A DNA stretch of 64,000 bases, from contig PATI01000004.1 in the NCBI GenBank assembly GCA_002712335.1, positions 11,455 through 75,454 on the forward strand, in the 5' to 3' direction. This document shows, piece by piece, positions 8,633 through 17,323 of the stretch. The translations under genes were made by a program, and so were the position numbers. Numbering within the stretch: position 1 is the first letter of the stretch; each line of letters starts with the position of its first letter. Under the pieces are notes generated by a model. The model was not told the origin of the DNA, did no database searches, and saw nothing but the letters and a program-made list of their open reading frames with translations. This DNA is from Rhodospirillaceae bacterium. GTDB lineage: Bacteria > Pseudomonadota > Alphaproteobacteria > MPNO01 > UBA2964.

Positions 8633-9232
8633 ATGTCCGTTGTTGCCATCATTCCCGTTAAACCCTTTTCAGAAGGAAAGAGCCGGCTTTCCAAGGCCCT
8701 CTCACATAACAAACGAATGGTACTTAATAGGACTATGTTTCTGCATGTTCTAAATATTGCTCTTAGTACGAGACCTATTGAAGAAGTAATAGTTATTAGC
8801 CGTGACCCTCAAGCACTCGATATAGCAGAAGAAGAAGGGGCACATGCCATTATAGAAGAAACCAAATCAAACCTAAATCAAGCTTTAGATATAGCTCGAA
8901 AGGCCGCAACAAGTTTAAAGGCAACTACCATATTAGTATTACCTTCCGATCTAGCCAAAATAGATTCCGAAGATATTAATATTTTACTACAATCCGTTTC
9001 AAAACACTCGCCATCGGTGGTGATCGCGCCAGATAAAAGATTATTAGGAACCAACGCACTACTTCTAAAACCTTTGGACGCCATTCCATTCTCATTTGGC
9101 GAGGGAAGTTTTAAAAAACACCAAAACGATGCCCGTAGAGAAGGCTGTGAGATATCAATCGTAAAGCGACCCAACCTTACATTTGATGTAGATGAACCAA
9201 GTGACTTATTTTTCATGGAAAATGGAAAGTGA
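8633..9232 (+). CDS. cofC: 2-phospho-L-lactate guanylyltransferase family protein (CofC/FbiD)
   Basis: A 199-residue nucleotidyltransferase with the MobA-like fold. The N-terminal IIPVKPFSEGKSRLSKALS is the characteristic CofC GTP-binding start. LVLPSDLAKI near residue 105 corresponds to the metal-binding acidic strand, and FDVDEPSDL near the C-terminus is also conserved. The enzyme uses GTP to activate a phosphorylated three-carbon acid for CofD. It begins 15 bases after cofD and is the last gene of the F420 operon, ending four bases from a convergent MFS gene. With this gene, the route from FO to polyglutamylated F420 is complete apart from any dehydro-F420 reductase. Confidence 0.92.
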   Translation: MSVVAIIPVKPFSEGKSRLSKALSHNKRMVLNRTMFLHVLNIALSTRPIEEVIVISRDPQALDIAEEEGAHAIIEETKSNLNQALDIARKAATSLKATTILVLPSDLAKIDSEDINILLQSVSKHSPSVVIAPDKRLLGTNALLLKPLDAIPFSFGEGSFKKHQNDARREGCEISIVKRPNLTFDVDEPSDLFFMENGK

Positions 9233-9236
9233 AAGA

Positions 9237-10490
9237 CTAGCCCTGAGTTTGATGTTTAATAATCTGGCTCTCGATTTTATTTTTCATAAAATATGAATAT
9301 AAAAAGACACCTAAGCAAATTGCCCCGCTAACGGCGAGGGGTCTGGTTAATCCAAAAACTTCTGAAAGAGCGCCCATGACCACTGAGCCAATCGCCGCTC
9401 CGCCAATCCAAATTAATCCATACAAAGCCAAAACCCGGCCACGCATTTTATCATCTGAAACGGCCTGAATAATTGACTGAACGCAAGTGCCAACCAGCGA
9501 ATACTGAATCCCGAAAAGTATCATCCAAAAAATAGCTATACCAAAATGGCTGGTGTTTGTGATGATCATTAACACCATAGCACCAACCAAAACCGCATAG
9601 GTTGTAATCGTTGCCAATCCCTCAAATTTTCCACGTTGGGCTATAGTAATCCCCGCCAAGACCGCTCCGATTCCCATGGACGATGTTAAAATAGCTAGCC
9701 CACCTGCTCCCTGATGAAATACCGAGGAGGAGAGGCCTGGTAATAACTCCACCAGCGGTCTCGTTAGGAACGATGAGCCAAAAAGAATTATGAGTGACGG
9801 CCTAATTAAGGGGTGTGAAGTTGCATATCTATAGCCTGCAATTATGTCTCCTATAATGGAAAGCCCTGACGGCTCTCGATCCGCCTGCGGCGGTACTTTC
9901 ACCACCCATAGCGCAGTAAAAAACCAAAGGTATAGAAATGTGTTAATAAGAAAGACAGCTTCAACATTAAAAACTTCTAAAATCACGGCACCGAAAGCTG
10001 GACCGATTAGTCTGGCCGAATTCCATGTAAATCCGCCAAAGGCTATTGCCGCTGGCAAATCTTCTCGGGGAACTAACGCCGGAGGTAGAGAAGTCCGAAT
10101 CGGTTGAAATAAGGCGTGGTCAACCCCCGTGATGAAAGCAAACAGGAGGAGAATTTCTACATTCAACAATCCGGCAAAAGCGATGATTGTTAACATAGTG
10201 GTAACTCCCACATTCATAAATTGGATAATTCTAGCCAGTGTTATTCTTTCAAACCGATCAGCAAGATAACCCGCAAGCGGGCTGAGGAGAACCACGGGAA
10301 TTAAATCAGCAAAACCCATGAGGCCCAACCACCAGGGAGACTTAGTCAACTCCCAGGTTAACCAACCAATTGCAAGACGTTGAGCCCAAACCCCACATTG
10401 CGATGGAAAATTACCGATAGCGAAAATGGCAAAATTACGATGAGAGAAAGCACCGACCAACCCCCCTCGCCTGTTTTTCCTTACATTCAC
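9237..10490 (-). CDS. MFS transporter (EntS/MFS_3-like)
   Basis: A 417-residue, strongly hydrophobic major facilitator protein with about twelve membrane segments. The loop AGYLADRFERITLARI (about residues 74-89) matches the conserved G-x-L-a-D-R-x-x-R motif between helices 2 and 3, and a DKMRGRVLALYGL segment in the second half is typical of the EntS/MFS_3 exporter branch. The start is a GTG at 10490. It converges on cofC with only four bases between the genes. Its substrate is unknown. There is no evidence tying it to F420 apart from adjacency, and its direction argues against being in that operon. Confidence 0.85.
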   Translation of the reverse strand: MNVRKNRRGGLVGAFSHRNFAIFAIGNFPSQCGVWAQRLAIGWLTWELTKSPWWLGLMGFADLIPVVLLSPLAGYLADRFERITLARIIQFMNVGVTTMLTIIAFAGLLNVEILLLFAFITGVDHALFQPIRTSLPPALVPREDLPAAIAFGGFTWNSARLIGPAFGAVILEVFNVEAVFLINTFLYLWFFTALWVVKVPPQADREPSGLSIIGDIIAGYRYATSHPLIRPSLIILFGSSFLTRPLVELLPGLSSSVFHQGAGGLAILTSSMGIGAVLAGITIAQRGKFEGLATITTYAVLVGAMVLMIITNTSHFGIAIFWMILFGIQYSLVGTCVQSIIQAVSDDKMRGRVLALYGLIWIGGAAIGSVVMGALSEVFGLTRPLAVSGAICLGVFLYSYFMKNKIESQIIKHQTQG

Positions 10491-10576
10491 CTAAATCGCC
10501 ACAATGACAAAGAACAACATTTTATCTCACAGACCGTTCTGATAGAAAATTATTAAAACCAATTTAAGTATGCATT

Positions 10577-10987
10577 CTATTTCTCAGATTCCGGACCCTC
10601 TAAAAACCTGTTCGGTTTAAAAAAAATAGCCAACAATAAACATCCATTAGGAGACCAGGCCTCATGCTTGCTTCCTGCCGGCCTCCATGCATAGTCTCCA
10701 GTTTTGCATTCCCCCTCAAAATCACAGAGACTTCCTTCAAGTACATAACTTTGCTCAATATCGGTATGCTCGTGCATGGGTAATTTTGCCCCTGCCTGCC
10801 AACGAAAAAGAGCCGTCATGGCACCACTTTGGGAATCTTTGAATAAGATTTTTATTTTAATTCCGTCGTACGCGGTATTAGCCCAAGGCAATTTTTCAAC
10901 TTCAAGATAACGAGTGCTCAACATTGACAAGCCCGCATCATTAAAATTTGGGGTATGTGCCCCTTCGGGAGAAATGTTTTGAGACAT
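10577..10987 (-). CDS. Small cupin-domain protein (ChrR-like cupin)
   Basis: A 136-residue single-cupin protein. The metal-site motif HEHTDIEQSYVLEG (His-x-His then Glu) and a later GSKHEAWSPNGC supplying another His are intact, so a metal-dependent dioxygenase or sensor function is possible. The sequence resembles the ChrR/acetylacetone-cleaving type of small cupin. It lies upstream of the MFS gene on the same strand (86-base gap) and downstream of another MFS gene (about 150-base gap). No substrate can be assigned. Confidence 0.75.
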   Translation of the reverse strand: MSQNISPEGAHTPNFNDAGLSMLSTRYLEVEKLPWANTAYDGIKIKILFKDSQSGAMTALFRWQAGAKLPMHEHTDIEQSYVLEGSLCDFEGECKTGDYAWRPAGSKHEAWSPNGCLLLAIFFKPNRFLEGPESEK

Positions 10988-11140
10988 TACAATTCTTCTT
11001 TCGACTATAAAATGATTAGAAATATACCCAGAACTTTCAAAAATTTACCAATTATTGCTTAATCACAAAACTGTCATGCATTAATATATTCTGGAATTAA
11101 AGTCCTATTTTAACTCAAGGATAGTCACGCATATTATAAG

Positions 11141-12472
11141 TTAGGTATCAAGTTTCGGCCTGACACCAGAGCCCCGCATGGCTAGCAGTGCAAGTATCAA
11201 CAAGATTGCACCACCAACGATAAAAAATGACATCTCAAGCCCAAAAATTTTTGCTACGGCGCCCATGATAATCGGCAGAAATACCGCTGCTACCCGTCCA
11301 GCTGTTACCCTTAAGCCCGCGCCCTTACCCTGTGCCGCGCCCGCTGCCTGAGCAACAATGGAAATTTCCATGGCCTGAGCAACACCAGATGTTGCTCCTC
11401 TAATTGCCATGGCTAGTAAAAAAAGAACATAAAGTCCAAAAACTCCCGCGGTGGGATGCAAATTAACCAGAAATCCCAAATCTTCAAAGATTTTTGTTAT
11501 TGGTAATGGGTCAAGTTTAAAACCCGTCCAAGCAATGGCCGGCGTAATCGTGATCATGAAAACACCCAGTCCAATAGAAGAAAGTAGAATACGCCGATTT
11601 GAGAAGCGTTTTGCCAACCAACCCGTGCTGATCGCACCTAACCCCCCTACTAAACCGAGTACAGAAAATAAAATTCCAATCAGTGTACCGGAAATCCCTA
11701 TCCCATTTAGATAAACGACGTAAAAATTGGATTGAATTGCAACTCCAGAATGTCGGAGGATAGTTACCATAAACACTAACCCGATCGCAGGAATAGCAAT
11801 CAGGCGAAACGCATCGAGGTAATCACCGAATTGAGGCATAATGCCCCTGATCTTTGCAGCCAAGCGTGAGTTTTCGAGCACAATATCACGTGCCAGTTTT
11901 TCTTGATTCGGCACTAACCAAGTGAATAGAAAGGTGAAACCGGCCCAAATACTCAAAAATAGGAATGCCCACCAGGGACCAGAAAAATCCCAAATGGCAC
12001 CTACAATTGGCGGGCCAAATATCGTCCCAACCCGGGTCGCTAACGTCAAGCGGCCCGTATATATTGGGTGACCCCTCATTAGACTTCCAGTAAGCGACTG
12101 AGCACCTATCCAGGTCGTCATTACCGCCAGACCACCACACATTTGGAATAAAATGAGTGCAGGTATTAATGGCACCACTGGATATAAAATAGGAATGCAA
12201 ATTGACGCCCCCGCAAAAATAAGCATAACACGCTGGATACCGAACCGATCCATCATTGCACCGCCATGAATTAGGAAAAGCATTGGCAAAACATGCCTTG
12301 CCCCCAATACAATCCCAATTATTAATGGATCCTGCGTTAAAGTGGCTGTCCACAAGGGCACAACAACATTATAAAGATGAAGGGAACTATTGGAAAACAG
12401 AGCTGCGCCGTAAACAGGAATTTGGACGCGCCAGGAAATTGGCGCATTTATTTTGTTGAAGGCACTAGACAT
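11141..12472 (-). CDS. MFS transporter
   Basis: A 443-residue major facilitator protein with about twelve predicted membrane spans. HGGAMMDRFGIQRVMLIF (about residues 69-86) is the loop-2/3 motif in degenerate form, and GWLAKRFSNRRIL is its counterpart in the second half. It is divergent from the Rieske oxygenase across 118 bases, an arrangement that often marks an uptake system for the oxygenase substrate. On that reading it would carry an aromatic acid, but this is inference. No binding-site residues can be assigned from sequence alone. Confidence 0.85.
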   Translation of the reverse strand: MSSAFNKINAPISWRVQIPVYGAALFSNSSLHLYNVVVPLWTATLTQDPLIIGIVLGARHVLPMLFLIHGGAMMDRFGIQRVMLIFAGASICIPILYPVVPLIPALILFQMCGGLAVMTTWIGAQSLTGSLMRGHPIYTGRLTLATRVGTIFGPPIVGAIWDFSGPWWAFLFLSIWAGFTFLFTWLVPNQEKLARDIVLENSRLAAKIRGIMPQFGDYLDAFRLIAIPAIGLVFMVTILRHSGVAIQSNFYVVYLNGIGISGTLIGILFSVLGLVGGLGAISTGWLAKRFSNRRILLSSIGLGVFMITITPAIAWTGFKLDPLPITKIFEDLGFLVNLHPTAGVFGLYVLFLLAMAIRGATSGVAQAMEISIVAQAAGAAQGKGAGLRVTAGRVAAVFLPIIMGAVAKIFGLEMSFFIVGGAILLILALLAMRGSGVRPKLDT

Positions 12473-12590
12473 AATTTAAGCGTACACCTCTAAACAAACG
12501 CCCTAAAGGTTACTCGGTATAAAAATTCCAATTTATCATTAATTTAAATAATCTTTAAACCTGTGCTAAAATGACTTAAAGGGGAGTAAA

Positions 12591-13637
12591 ATGGCTAAAA
12601 CCAGAGCTAAATTTTTAAAAAATGCTTGGTACGCTGCGACTTGGGCACAGGATCTACCTTCGGGCACCCCTATTGCAAAGACATTTCTCAATGAGCCCGT
12701 TGTACTATTTCGTACTGAAGACAGTAAACCCGTAGCTCTAGAAGATAAATGTTGCCACCGTGCAGCACCACTCTCTGTGGGCGAATGCGTAGGCAATACA
12801 ATTCAATGTGGTTATCATGGCCTGAAGTTCGATTCTACCGGTGCTTGTATTGAGATACCCGGCCAATCAAAAATTCCTCCAAACGCCAAGGTTCGTTCCT
12901 ACCCGACTGTTGAACGATGGAATATGGTATGGATTTGGATGGGTGATCCAGAAAAGGCAGACGAAGCAAGTATACCCGAATATTTCTGGTTAGATGATGA
13001 CGATTGGAGATCTGCCACCGGTTATATTTCAATGAAAGGTAACTATCAGTTACTAGTCGACAACCTCCTCGATTTTACTCACGTCACATATCTTCATAAA
13101 AACACGCTATCCGCCGACCCAGAGGAAGCCAAGGTGCCGGTAAAAGTAGTTCGAGATGAGAGATCCGTCGCTGTTTCGCGCTGGATACTTGGACATAACG
13201 CTCCTCCCTTATTTGCAAAGGCCGGTGGATTTAAAGGAAAGGTTGACCGTTGGCAGACAACCACTTGGCTAGCACCCTCTAACCTTGCGTTCGATGTGGG
13301 TTGCGCTACAGCTAACACCGGCGCCGTGGAAGGTAATCGATCACAAGGAATTTCAATCTGGTCTACACACCTCATTACGCCTGAGACTGATACCACAACC
13401 CATTACAATTGGGCCTATGTAAGAAATTTTGCGTTGGATGACACTCAAATGACAGAAACACTTCATAAAGGTGCAAAGGCAACATTTGAGGAGGATGTTG
13501 TAATGATAGAAGCACAACAGCAAAGATTAGACGGACTAAGTTTTAAGGGACTGATTGATATAAATGCTGACAACCCACCCCTGCAGATGCGCCGAATTAT
13601 GGATGAATTAATCGCCTCAGAAAATACATCCGCCTGA
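12591..13637 (+). CDS. Rieske non-heme iron oxygenase, VanA-like (aromatic O-demethylase/ring-hydroxylating oxygenase alpha subunit)
   Basis: A 348-residue oxygenase. The Rieske [2Fe-2S] ligands are C54-x-H56 and C73-x2-H76. The mononuclear iron site is the D-x2-H-x4-H motif at D161, H164 and H169 (LLDFTHVTYLH), with a further acidic ligand expected in the C-terminal region. Length and layout match vanillate demethylase oxygenase (VanA) and related single-component alpha subunits rather than the larger benzoate-type subunits. The start ATG at 12591 follows a clear AAAGGGGAG ribosome-binding site. No ferredoxin reductase (VanB) lies nearby, so electrons must come from a partner encoded elsewhere. 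The divergent MFS gene may import its substrate. Confidence 0.9.
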   Translation: MAKTRAKFLKNAWYAATWAQDLPSGTPIAKTFLNEPVVLFRTEDSKPVALEDKCCHRAAPLSVGECVGNTIQCGYHGLKFDSTGACIEIPGQSKIPPNAKVRSYPTVERWNMVWIWMGDPEKADEASIPEYFWLDDDDWRSATGYISMKGNYQLLVDNLLDFTHVTYLHKNTLSADPEEAKVPVKVVRDERSVAVSRWILGHNAPPLFAKAGGFKGKVDRWQTTTWLAPSNLAFDVGCATANTGAVEGNRSQGISIWSTHLITPETDTTTHYNWAYVRNFALDDTQMTETLHKGAKATFEEDVVMIEAQQQRLDGLSFKGLIDINADNPPLQMRRIMDELIASENTSA

Positions 13638-13731
13638 TTTCAAATTTTTATAGAGGATGAAATTTTGTATAATTCCAATTTATTTCTTTATTAATTATTG
13701 CCCTTCTCAAATGGAATTAATATAACAGTAA

Positions 13732-13950
13732 ATTGATGGTTCCCTATCAGGGATCAAAAGGGAACACGGTGCATCCGTAGCTTCATAGATAGGAGTTCAA
13801 GATAATGCCGTGGCTGCCCTCGCAACTGTAAGTGGGTAATCGATATCCAAATATGCCACTGTTTTGACGGGAAGGCGGATATTGGTCCAGATCCATAAGC
13901 CAGGAGACCTGCCATCAAGCTTGTCACTTATTCGTCGGGCGAGGTGACCG
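13732..13950 (+). promoter_or_regulatory. Cobalamin (B12) riboswitch
   Basis: The leader of the btuB-like gene carries the standard order of B12-aptamer elements: AGGGAACACGGTG near 13769, AATGCCGTGGCTGCCCTCGC near 13804, a GCCACTG at 13855-13861, GGGAAGGCG near 13869 and the B12 box AAGCCAGGAGACCTGCC at 13897-13913. A regulatory kissing loop is also visible. CCTCGC in loop L5 (13818-13823) is complementary to GCGAGG (13939-13944), which sits in the loop region of a hairpin with GTCAC/GTGAC arms at 13923-13927 and 13944-13948. Binding of cobalamin is expected to lower expression of the downstream receptor and tonB. No U-tract terminator follows, so control is probably translational. Confidence 0.93.
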
Positions 13951-14123
13951 AGGAGGGCGGGATATACCGTTTTTGGTGACGCAAGCAGAAGTGCGTGCGA
14001 AAAATACAAAGATGGAAAGTAATTTCGATATAAAACTTTCTTCCACTGGTCGTTTTTTTTAAGCGATGATTTTTCTCATGCACATACGCCATATTATGCT
14101 CGCGCAAGAAAACGGTAGAGGGG

Positions 14124-16214
14124 ATGAACAAAGAACTAAAATTTTCGATAATTAAACGACTTATTTGTTTAACAATATTATTCTACATTTTTTTTATATT
14201 TTTCTTGGAGAATTTCGCTCAATCGCGAGACGCTATACCTGCTGTGGTGGTTACTGCATCGCGTTTAGATAGTGATTATAATAGCTCTTCACTGACTGGA
14301 TCCATTGGTGCGTTGACGACCGTCATAACTAACAAACAAATCCGTCAGTCCGTTGGACAAACAATACCCGAAATTATTTCTTTTGAGGCAGGCATACAAT
14401 TTCAAGACTTATACGGCAGCACTAACGGAGCCGGCCAGACGATAGATATGCGTGGGTTTGGAGAACCAGCGACAGCCAATACTCTAATTTTGATTAACGG
14501 CAGAAGACTCACTGATTTAGACCTAGCTGCCGTAGATTTTTCTGCTATACCCCGAGAAAGTATAGACAGAATTGAAATTACTAGGGGAAACGTAGCAGGC
14601 GTTCTTTATGGCGGCGGTGCTGAAGGGGGGGCAATTAACATCATTACAAAGGCATACGCAAAAGCCGGAATACACAGCAAAATAGAAACTGGTTTTGGCT
14701 CTGATAACTTTCGTGATTTCAATTTCTCTTCTAGCCATAAAAAGGCGGGATTTTCTCTTAGTGCCTATGGTAATCGCGTCTTAAGTGATGGATATCGTGA
14801 TAACAATTATCTGAAACAGAAAAATCTCACATTGGAAGTCCGTCGTCATCTGCCAAGAGGAGATTTATTTCTTAATATAAACCTGGATGATCAGAAACTT
14901 GGCTTACCGGGAGGTAGGATCGTTGATCCCAGCAAAGACCAAAATGATCTCACTAATCCGAGAGGAGCACAAACTCCAAATGATTATGCTCTTGAAAATG
15001 GTTTGGCAGCATATTTAGGAGGTTCGTACGATATAAACCAGTTTGCCGAGCTCATTATAGATGGAAGCTTTCGCCGAAAAGATCAGGACAGCGATTTCCG
15101 AAACCAAGATCAGGCTAGGGATACAGTTCTAACGACTTGGGGTCTCACACCGCGTATTTTATTGGATGCAACCATAGACCAAAAAAAGATAACCAGCACT
15201 ATGGGATTTGATTTTTACTATGTTGATTACAATTCCGATCGCAAAAGACTGCCCAATACCGCGCCCTTTACAAGAATTAAAGCTTATCAGTATACCACAG
15301 GTCTTTATAACCAGTCATTAATAACGTTAAATCCTCATTTCTCTACTAGTTTTGGTTTTCGCCTTGATCGTATTTCTTTTCAGATTGGTGATACCGCCTA
15401 CCCAAACAACCCCGGATCATACGGATACCCACAAACCAGCTTTAAACCATCTTTGACAGAAACTGATGTTGAATACGCCCTTAATATGGGATTTGAATAC
15501 AAGCCGATAAAATTATTAAAATTTTATGGCCATATTGGGCGCAGTTATCGACCGCCAACGTTGGACGAAAGATCAGGAACAGCTTATGCCTTGAATAACT
15601 TCGAGTTAAAAAATCAATCATCGAAAGAAATCCAAAGTGGTGTTGAAATTAATTTTGGTACCACAAAGATCAATAGTCGGGCATATTTCTCAAAGACAAG
15701 AGATGAAATTCGCTTTGATCCGGATGGCTCAACAAGTTTTGGTGCTAACGAAAACACCGGACCCATTTATCGATATGGACTCGAAACCACCGTAGGTCAT
15801 AAAATTTCAAAAGATATTCGGATAAAGGGAGATTTAGCACTAATTAAGGCGGAATTTGCAGATGGGCCATTTGATGGACAGGACATCCCACTAGTACCAA
15901 ATATAACCGCCAGCGCTGGGATAAATTGGAAAATTCAAAACTGGATTAATCTAAATACGGCAATCACTTACGAAGGGGATAGACGATTAGCGAATGATGA
16001 ACAGGGTTATTTTTCCAAACTTTCCGATTTTACATTATGGGACCTTGATTTGAATGGTAAATACAAATCTTTTACATGGTCAGCATCGATAAATAACTTA
16101 TTGGACGAGGACTATCAGACCTTTGGAACAGCGAGTGATACTACCCCGGGAAGATACTCTGTGCAGACTTTACCCGGGCGCACCTATTTTCTAAAATTGG
16201 GTTTTAAACTCTAA
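14124..16214 (+). CDS. btuB: TonB-dependent outer-membrane receptor for cobalamin (BtuB-like)
   Basis: A 696-residue outer-membrane protein. A long hydrophobic signal segment (about residues 12-32) precedes a TonB box-like AVVVTASR near residue 40. The plug domain follows, with QTIDMRGFGEPATANTLILING and the GNVAGVLYGGGAEGGAINIIT motif, and then the barrel. It ends in YFLKLGFKL, the aromatic-terminated final strand used for outer-membrane assembly. The cobalamin riboswitch directly upstream supports corrinoid uptake. A GAGGGG lies immediately before the ATG at 14124. A TonB gene follows after 12 bases and is probably co-transcribed, so the receptor seems to have its own dedicated energiser, unless that gene is dead. 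Confidence 0.93.
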   Translation: MNKELKFSIIKRLICLTILFYIFFIFFLENFAQSRDAIPAVVVTASRLDSDYNSSSLTGSIGALTTVITNKQIRQSVGQTIPEIISFEAGIQFQDLYGSTNGAGQTIDMRGFGEPATANTLILINGRRLTDLDLAAVDFSAIPRESIDRIEITRGNVAGVLYGGGAEGGAINIITKAYAKAGIHSKIETGFGSDNFRDFNFSSSHKKAGFSLSAYGNRVLSDGYRDNNYLKQKNLTLEVRRHLPRGDLFLNINLDDQKLGLPGGRIVDPSKDQNDLTNPRGAQTPNDYALENGLAAYLGGSYDINQFAELIIDGSFRRKDQDSDFRNQDQARDTVLTTWGLTPRILLDATIDQKKITSTMGFDFYYVDYNSDRKRLPNTAPFTRIKAYQYTTGLYNQSLITLNPHFSTSFGFRLDRISFQIGDTAYPNNPGSYGYPQTSFKPSLTETDVEYALNMGFEYKPIKLLKFYGHIGRSYRPPTLDERSGTAYALNNFELKNQSSKEIQSGVEINFGTTKINSRAYFSKTRDEIRFDPDGSTSFGANENTGPIYRYGLETTVGHKISKDIRIKGDLALIKAEFADGPFDGQDIPLVPNITASAGINWKIQNWINLNTAITYEGDRRLANDEQGYFSKLSDFTLWDLDLNGKYKSFTWSASINNLLDEDYQTFGTASDTTPGRYSVQTLPGRTYFLKLGFKL

Positions 16215-16226
16215 TACAACTTATGC

Positions 16227-16625
16227 ATGATTGAAAAACTAACAAACACAGGTAAAAAAGGCCTTTTAGGAATAGAGGGCTGGGGACTACCCACCACAAT
16301 CTCATTGGTCGCTCACGGAACCCTATTCGGAGCTATTTTTTATATAAATACCGATACTGGAAAACCAATTTACCCAGATTCATTTAACGTTCAAATCATT
16401 ACAGAGCCAACACCGCAGGAAACAAAACTTCTTCCAGAGAAAATTAAAAACCCTATAGAGTTTAAAGTTTCCTCTTCTTCATCATCCGATCAATATTCGG
16501 CTACACCAAACTTAAACAAGAGAGGTATCAAGAAAAAAATACAAAAGTTCATACCCTTGAACAATACAGAGCAACCGTTAAAGACAGATAAGATTGCAAT
16601 TTATGCTCCCTTACCTAAACAGTGA
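16227..16625 (+). CDS. tonB: TonB, N-terminal part ending at an in-frame TGA
   Basis: This 132-codon frame holds the single transmembrane anchor of a TonB protein (about residues 20-39, PTTISLVAHGTLFGAIFYIN) and the start of a Lys/Pro-rich periplasmic linker. It ends in TGA at 16623-16625. The same frame stays open for 17 further codons and runs straight into the C-terminal TonB domain, so a single base change accounts for the break. The stop is within a small hairpin sequence (AGTGA, seven-base loop, TCACT). As it stands, the product would be anchored but unable to touch the receptor. It could be a pseudogene, a sequencing error, or read through at some rate. Confidence 0.7.
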   Translation: MIEKLTNTGKKGLLGIEGWGLPTTISLVAHGTLFGAIFYINTDTGKPIYPDSFNVQIITEPTPQETKLLPEKIKNPIEFKVSSSSSSDQYSATPNLNKRGIKKKIQKFIPLNNTEQPLKTDKIAIYAPLPKQ

Positions 16626-16676
16626 CCAAAGATCACTCTGGAGGCAAAAAAACAAAAAGTTCCAGCCAAACATGAA

Positions 16677-17123
16677 TTGACGGAAGCAACTTTCAAAAAA
16701 AATCCATTAAAATTAAATACTAAATCTAAGCAGAAACTTGACTCAAATACGCAAAAATTATTTAAAACACCAGGATCATTAAAACCGGCCAAGCTTATTA
16801 CTCAAGCTGCCATTTCTTCTAAAATTCCATCTATCCCACCAAAAATCGACCCTAAATCTAAGAATCAGTGGCCAAAATACCCAAATCGCGCACGACGACG
16901 AGGTCAAGAAGGCGCCCTCATTTTAAGAATTACAGTTAGTGATAATGGAAAGCCTTCTTCAATCAAAGTGATTAAAACCAGTGGCTATCAGATATTGGAC
17001 CAAGCTGCAATAAACGCTGTTTGGAATTGGCAATTCCAACCGGCCCAAAAAAGGGGCCTAGCAGTCAAAGCTAGCATTGATTTGCCCGTAGTTTTTCAGC
17101 TCAAGAATAAAAGAAAAGATTAG
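16677..17123 (+). CDS. tonB: TonB C-terminal domain, separated from its N-terminal half by the TGA
   Basis: The 148 codons after a possible TTG start at 16677 carry the rest of the linker and a complete TonB C-terminal domain (YPNRARRRGQEGALILRI, then VIKTSGYQILDQAAINAVW and FQPAQKRG). This domain normally binds the TonB box of receptors such as the BtuB-like protein upstream. Alone it has no membrane anchor or signal peptide and would stay in the cytoplasm. The nearest GGAGG (16640-16644) is too far from the TTG for good initiation. I therefore read 16227-17123 as one 298-codon gene with one stop codon, not as two real genes. Confidence 0.7.
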   Translation: MTEATFKKNPLKLNTKSKQKLDSNTQKLFKTPGSLKPAKLITQAAISSKIPSIPPKIDPKSKNQWPKYPNRARRRGQEGALILRITVSDNGKPSSIKVIKTSGYQILDQAAINAVWNWQFQPAQKRGLAVKASIDLPVVFQLKNKRKD

Positions 17124-17224
17124 ATCTCGAAAATTCATGACCCTTCAAGTTCCAAAAAAATAATATTCTTGTCTTGCGATACAAATTCATTGGAATTCTG
17201 CTCAGTTTAAAGTATCCCTTACCC

Positions 17225-17253
17225 TGATCTAATCTTTACCTATATTCGTAACT
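17225..17253 (+). promoter_or_regulatory. Candidate ECF (RpoE/ChrR-like) promoter
   Basis: TGATCT (17225-17230) is followed after 18 bases by TAACT (17249-17253). This resembles the TGATCC-type -35 element reported for RpoE/ChrR-controlled genes of Rhodobacter, whose regulon includes a cyclopropane-synthase-like lipid cluster similar to the one beginning at 17324. The match is short and imperfect, and no RpoE or ChrR gene lies in the window. Confidence 0.3.
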
Positions 17254-17323
17254 GTCTTATCCAGTTACGCATTTTTATCCGTTAGAATCTCATGTCACAT
17301 GGTGTTCAAAAAGGCTAACTCTA

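Noticed and set aside
11886..12353. Minus-strand frame of 155 codons inside the MFS gene in another frame
   Set aside because: The MFS frame on the same strand is clearly the real one; this is an overlapping shadow rich in Cys and Trp.
16623..16650. Selenocysteine at the TGA in tonB
   Set aside because: No SECIS-like hairpin at the usual distance downstream, and TonB linkers are not known to use selenocysteine; a nonsense change or error is simpler.
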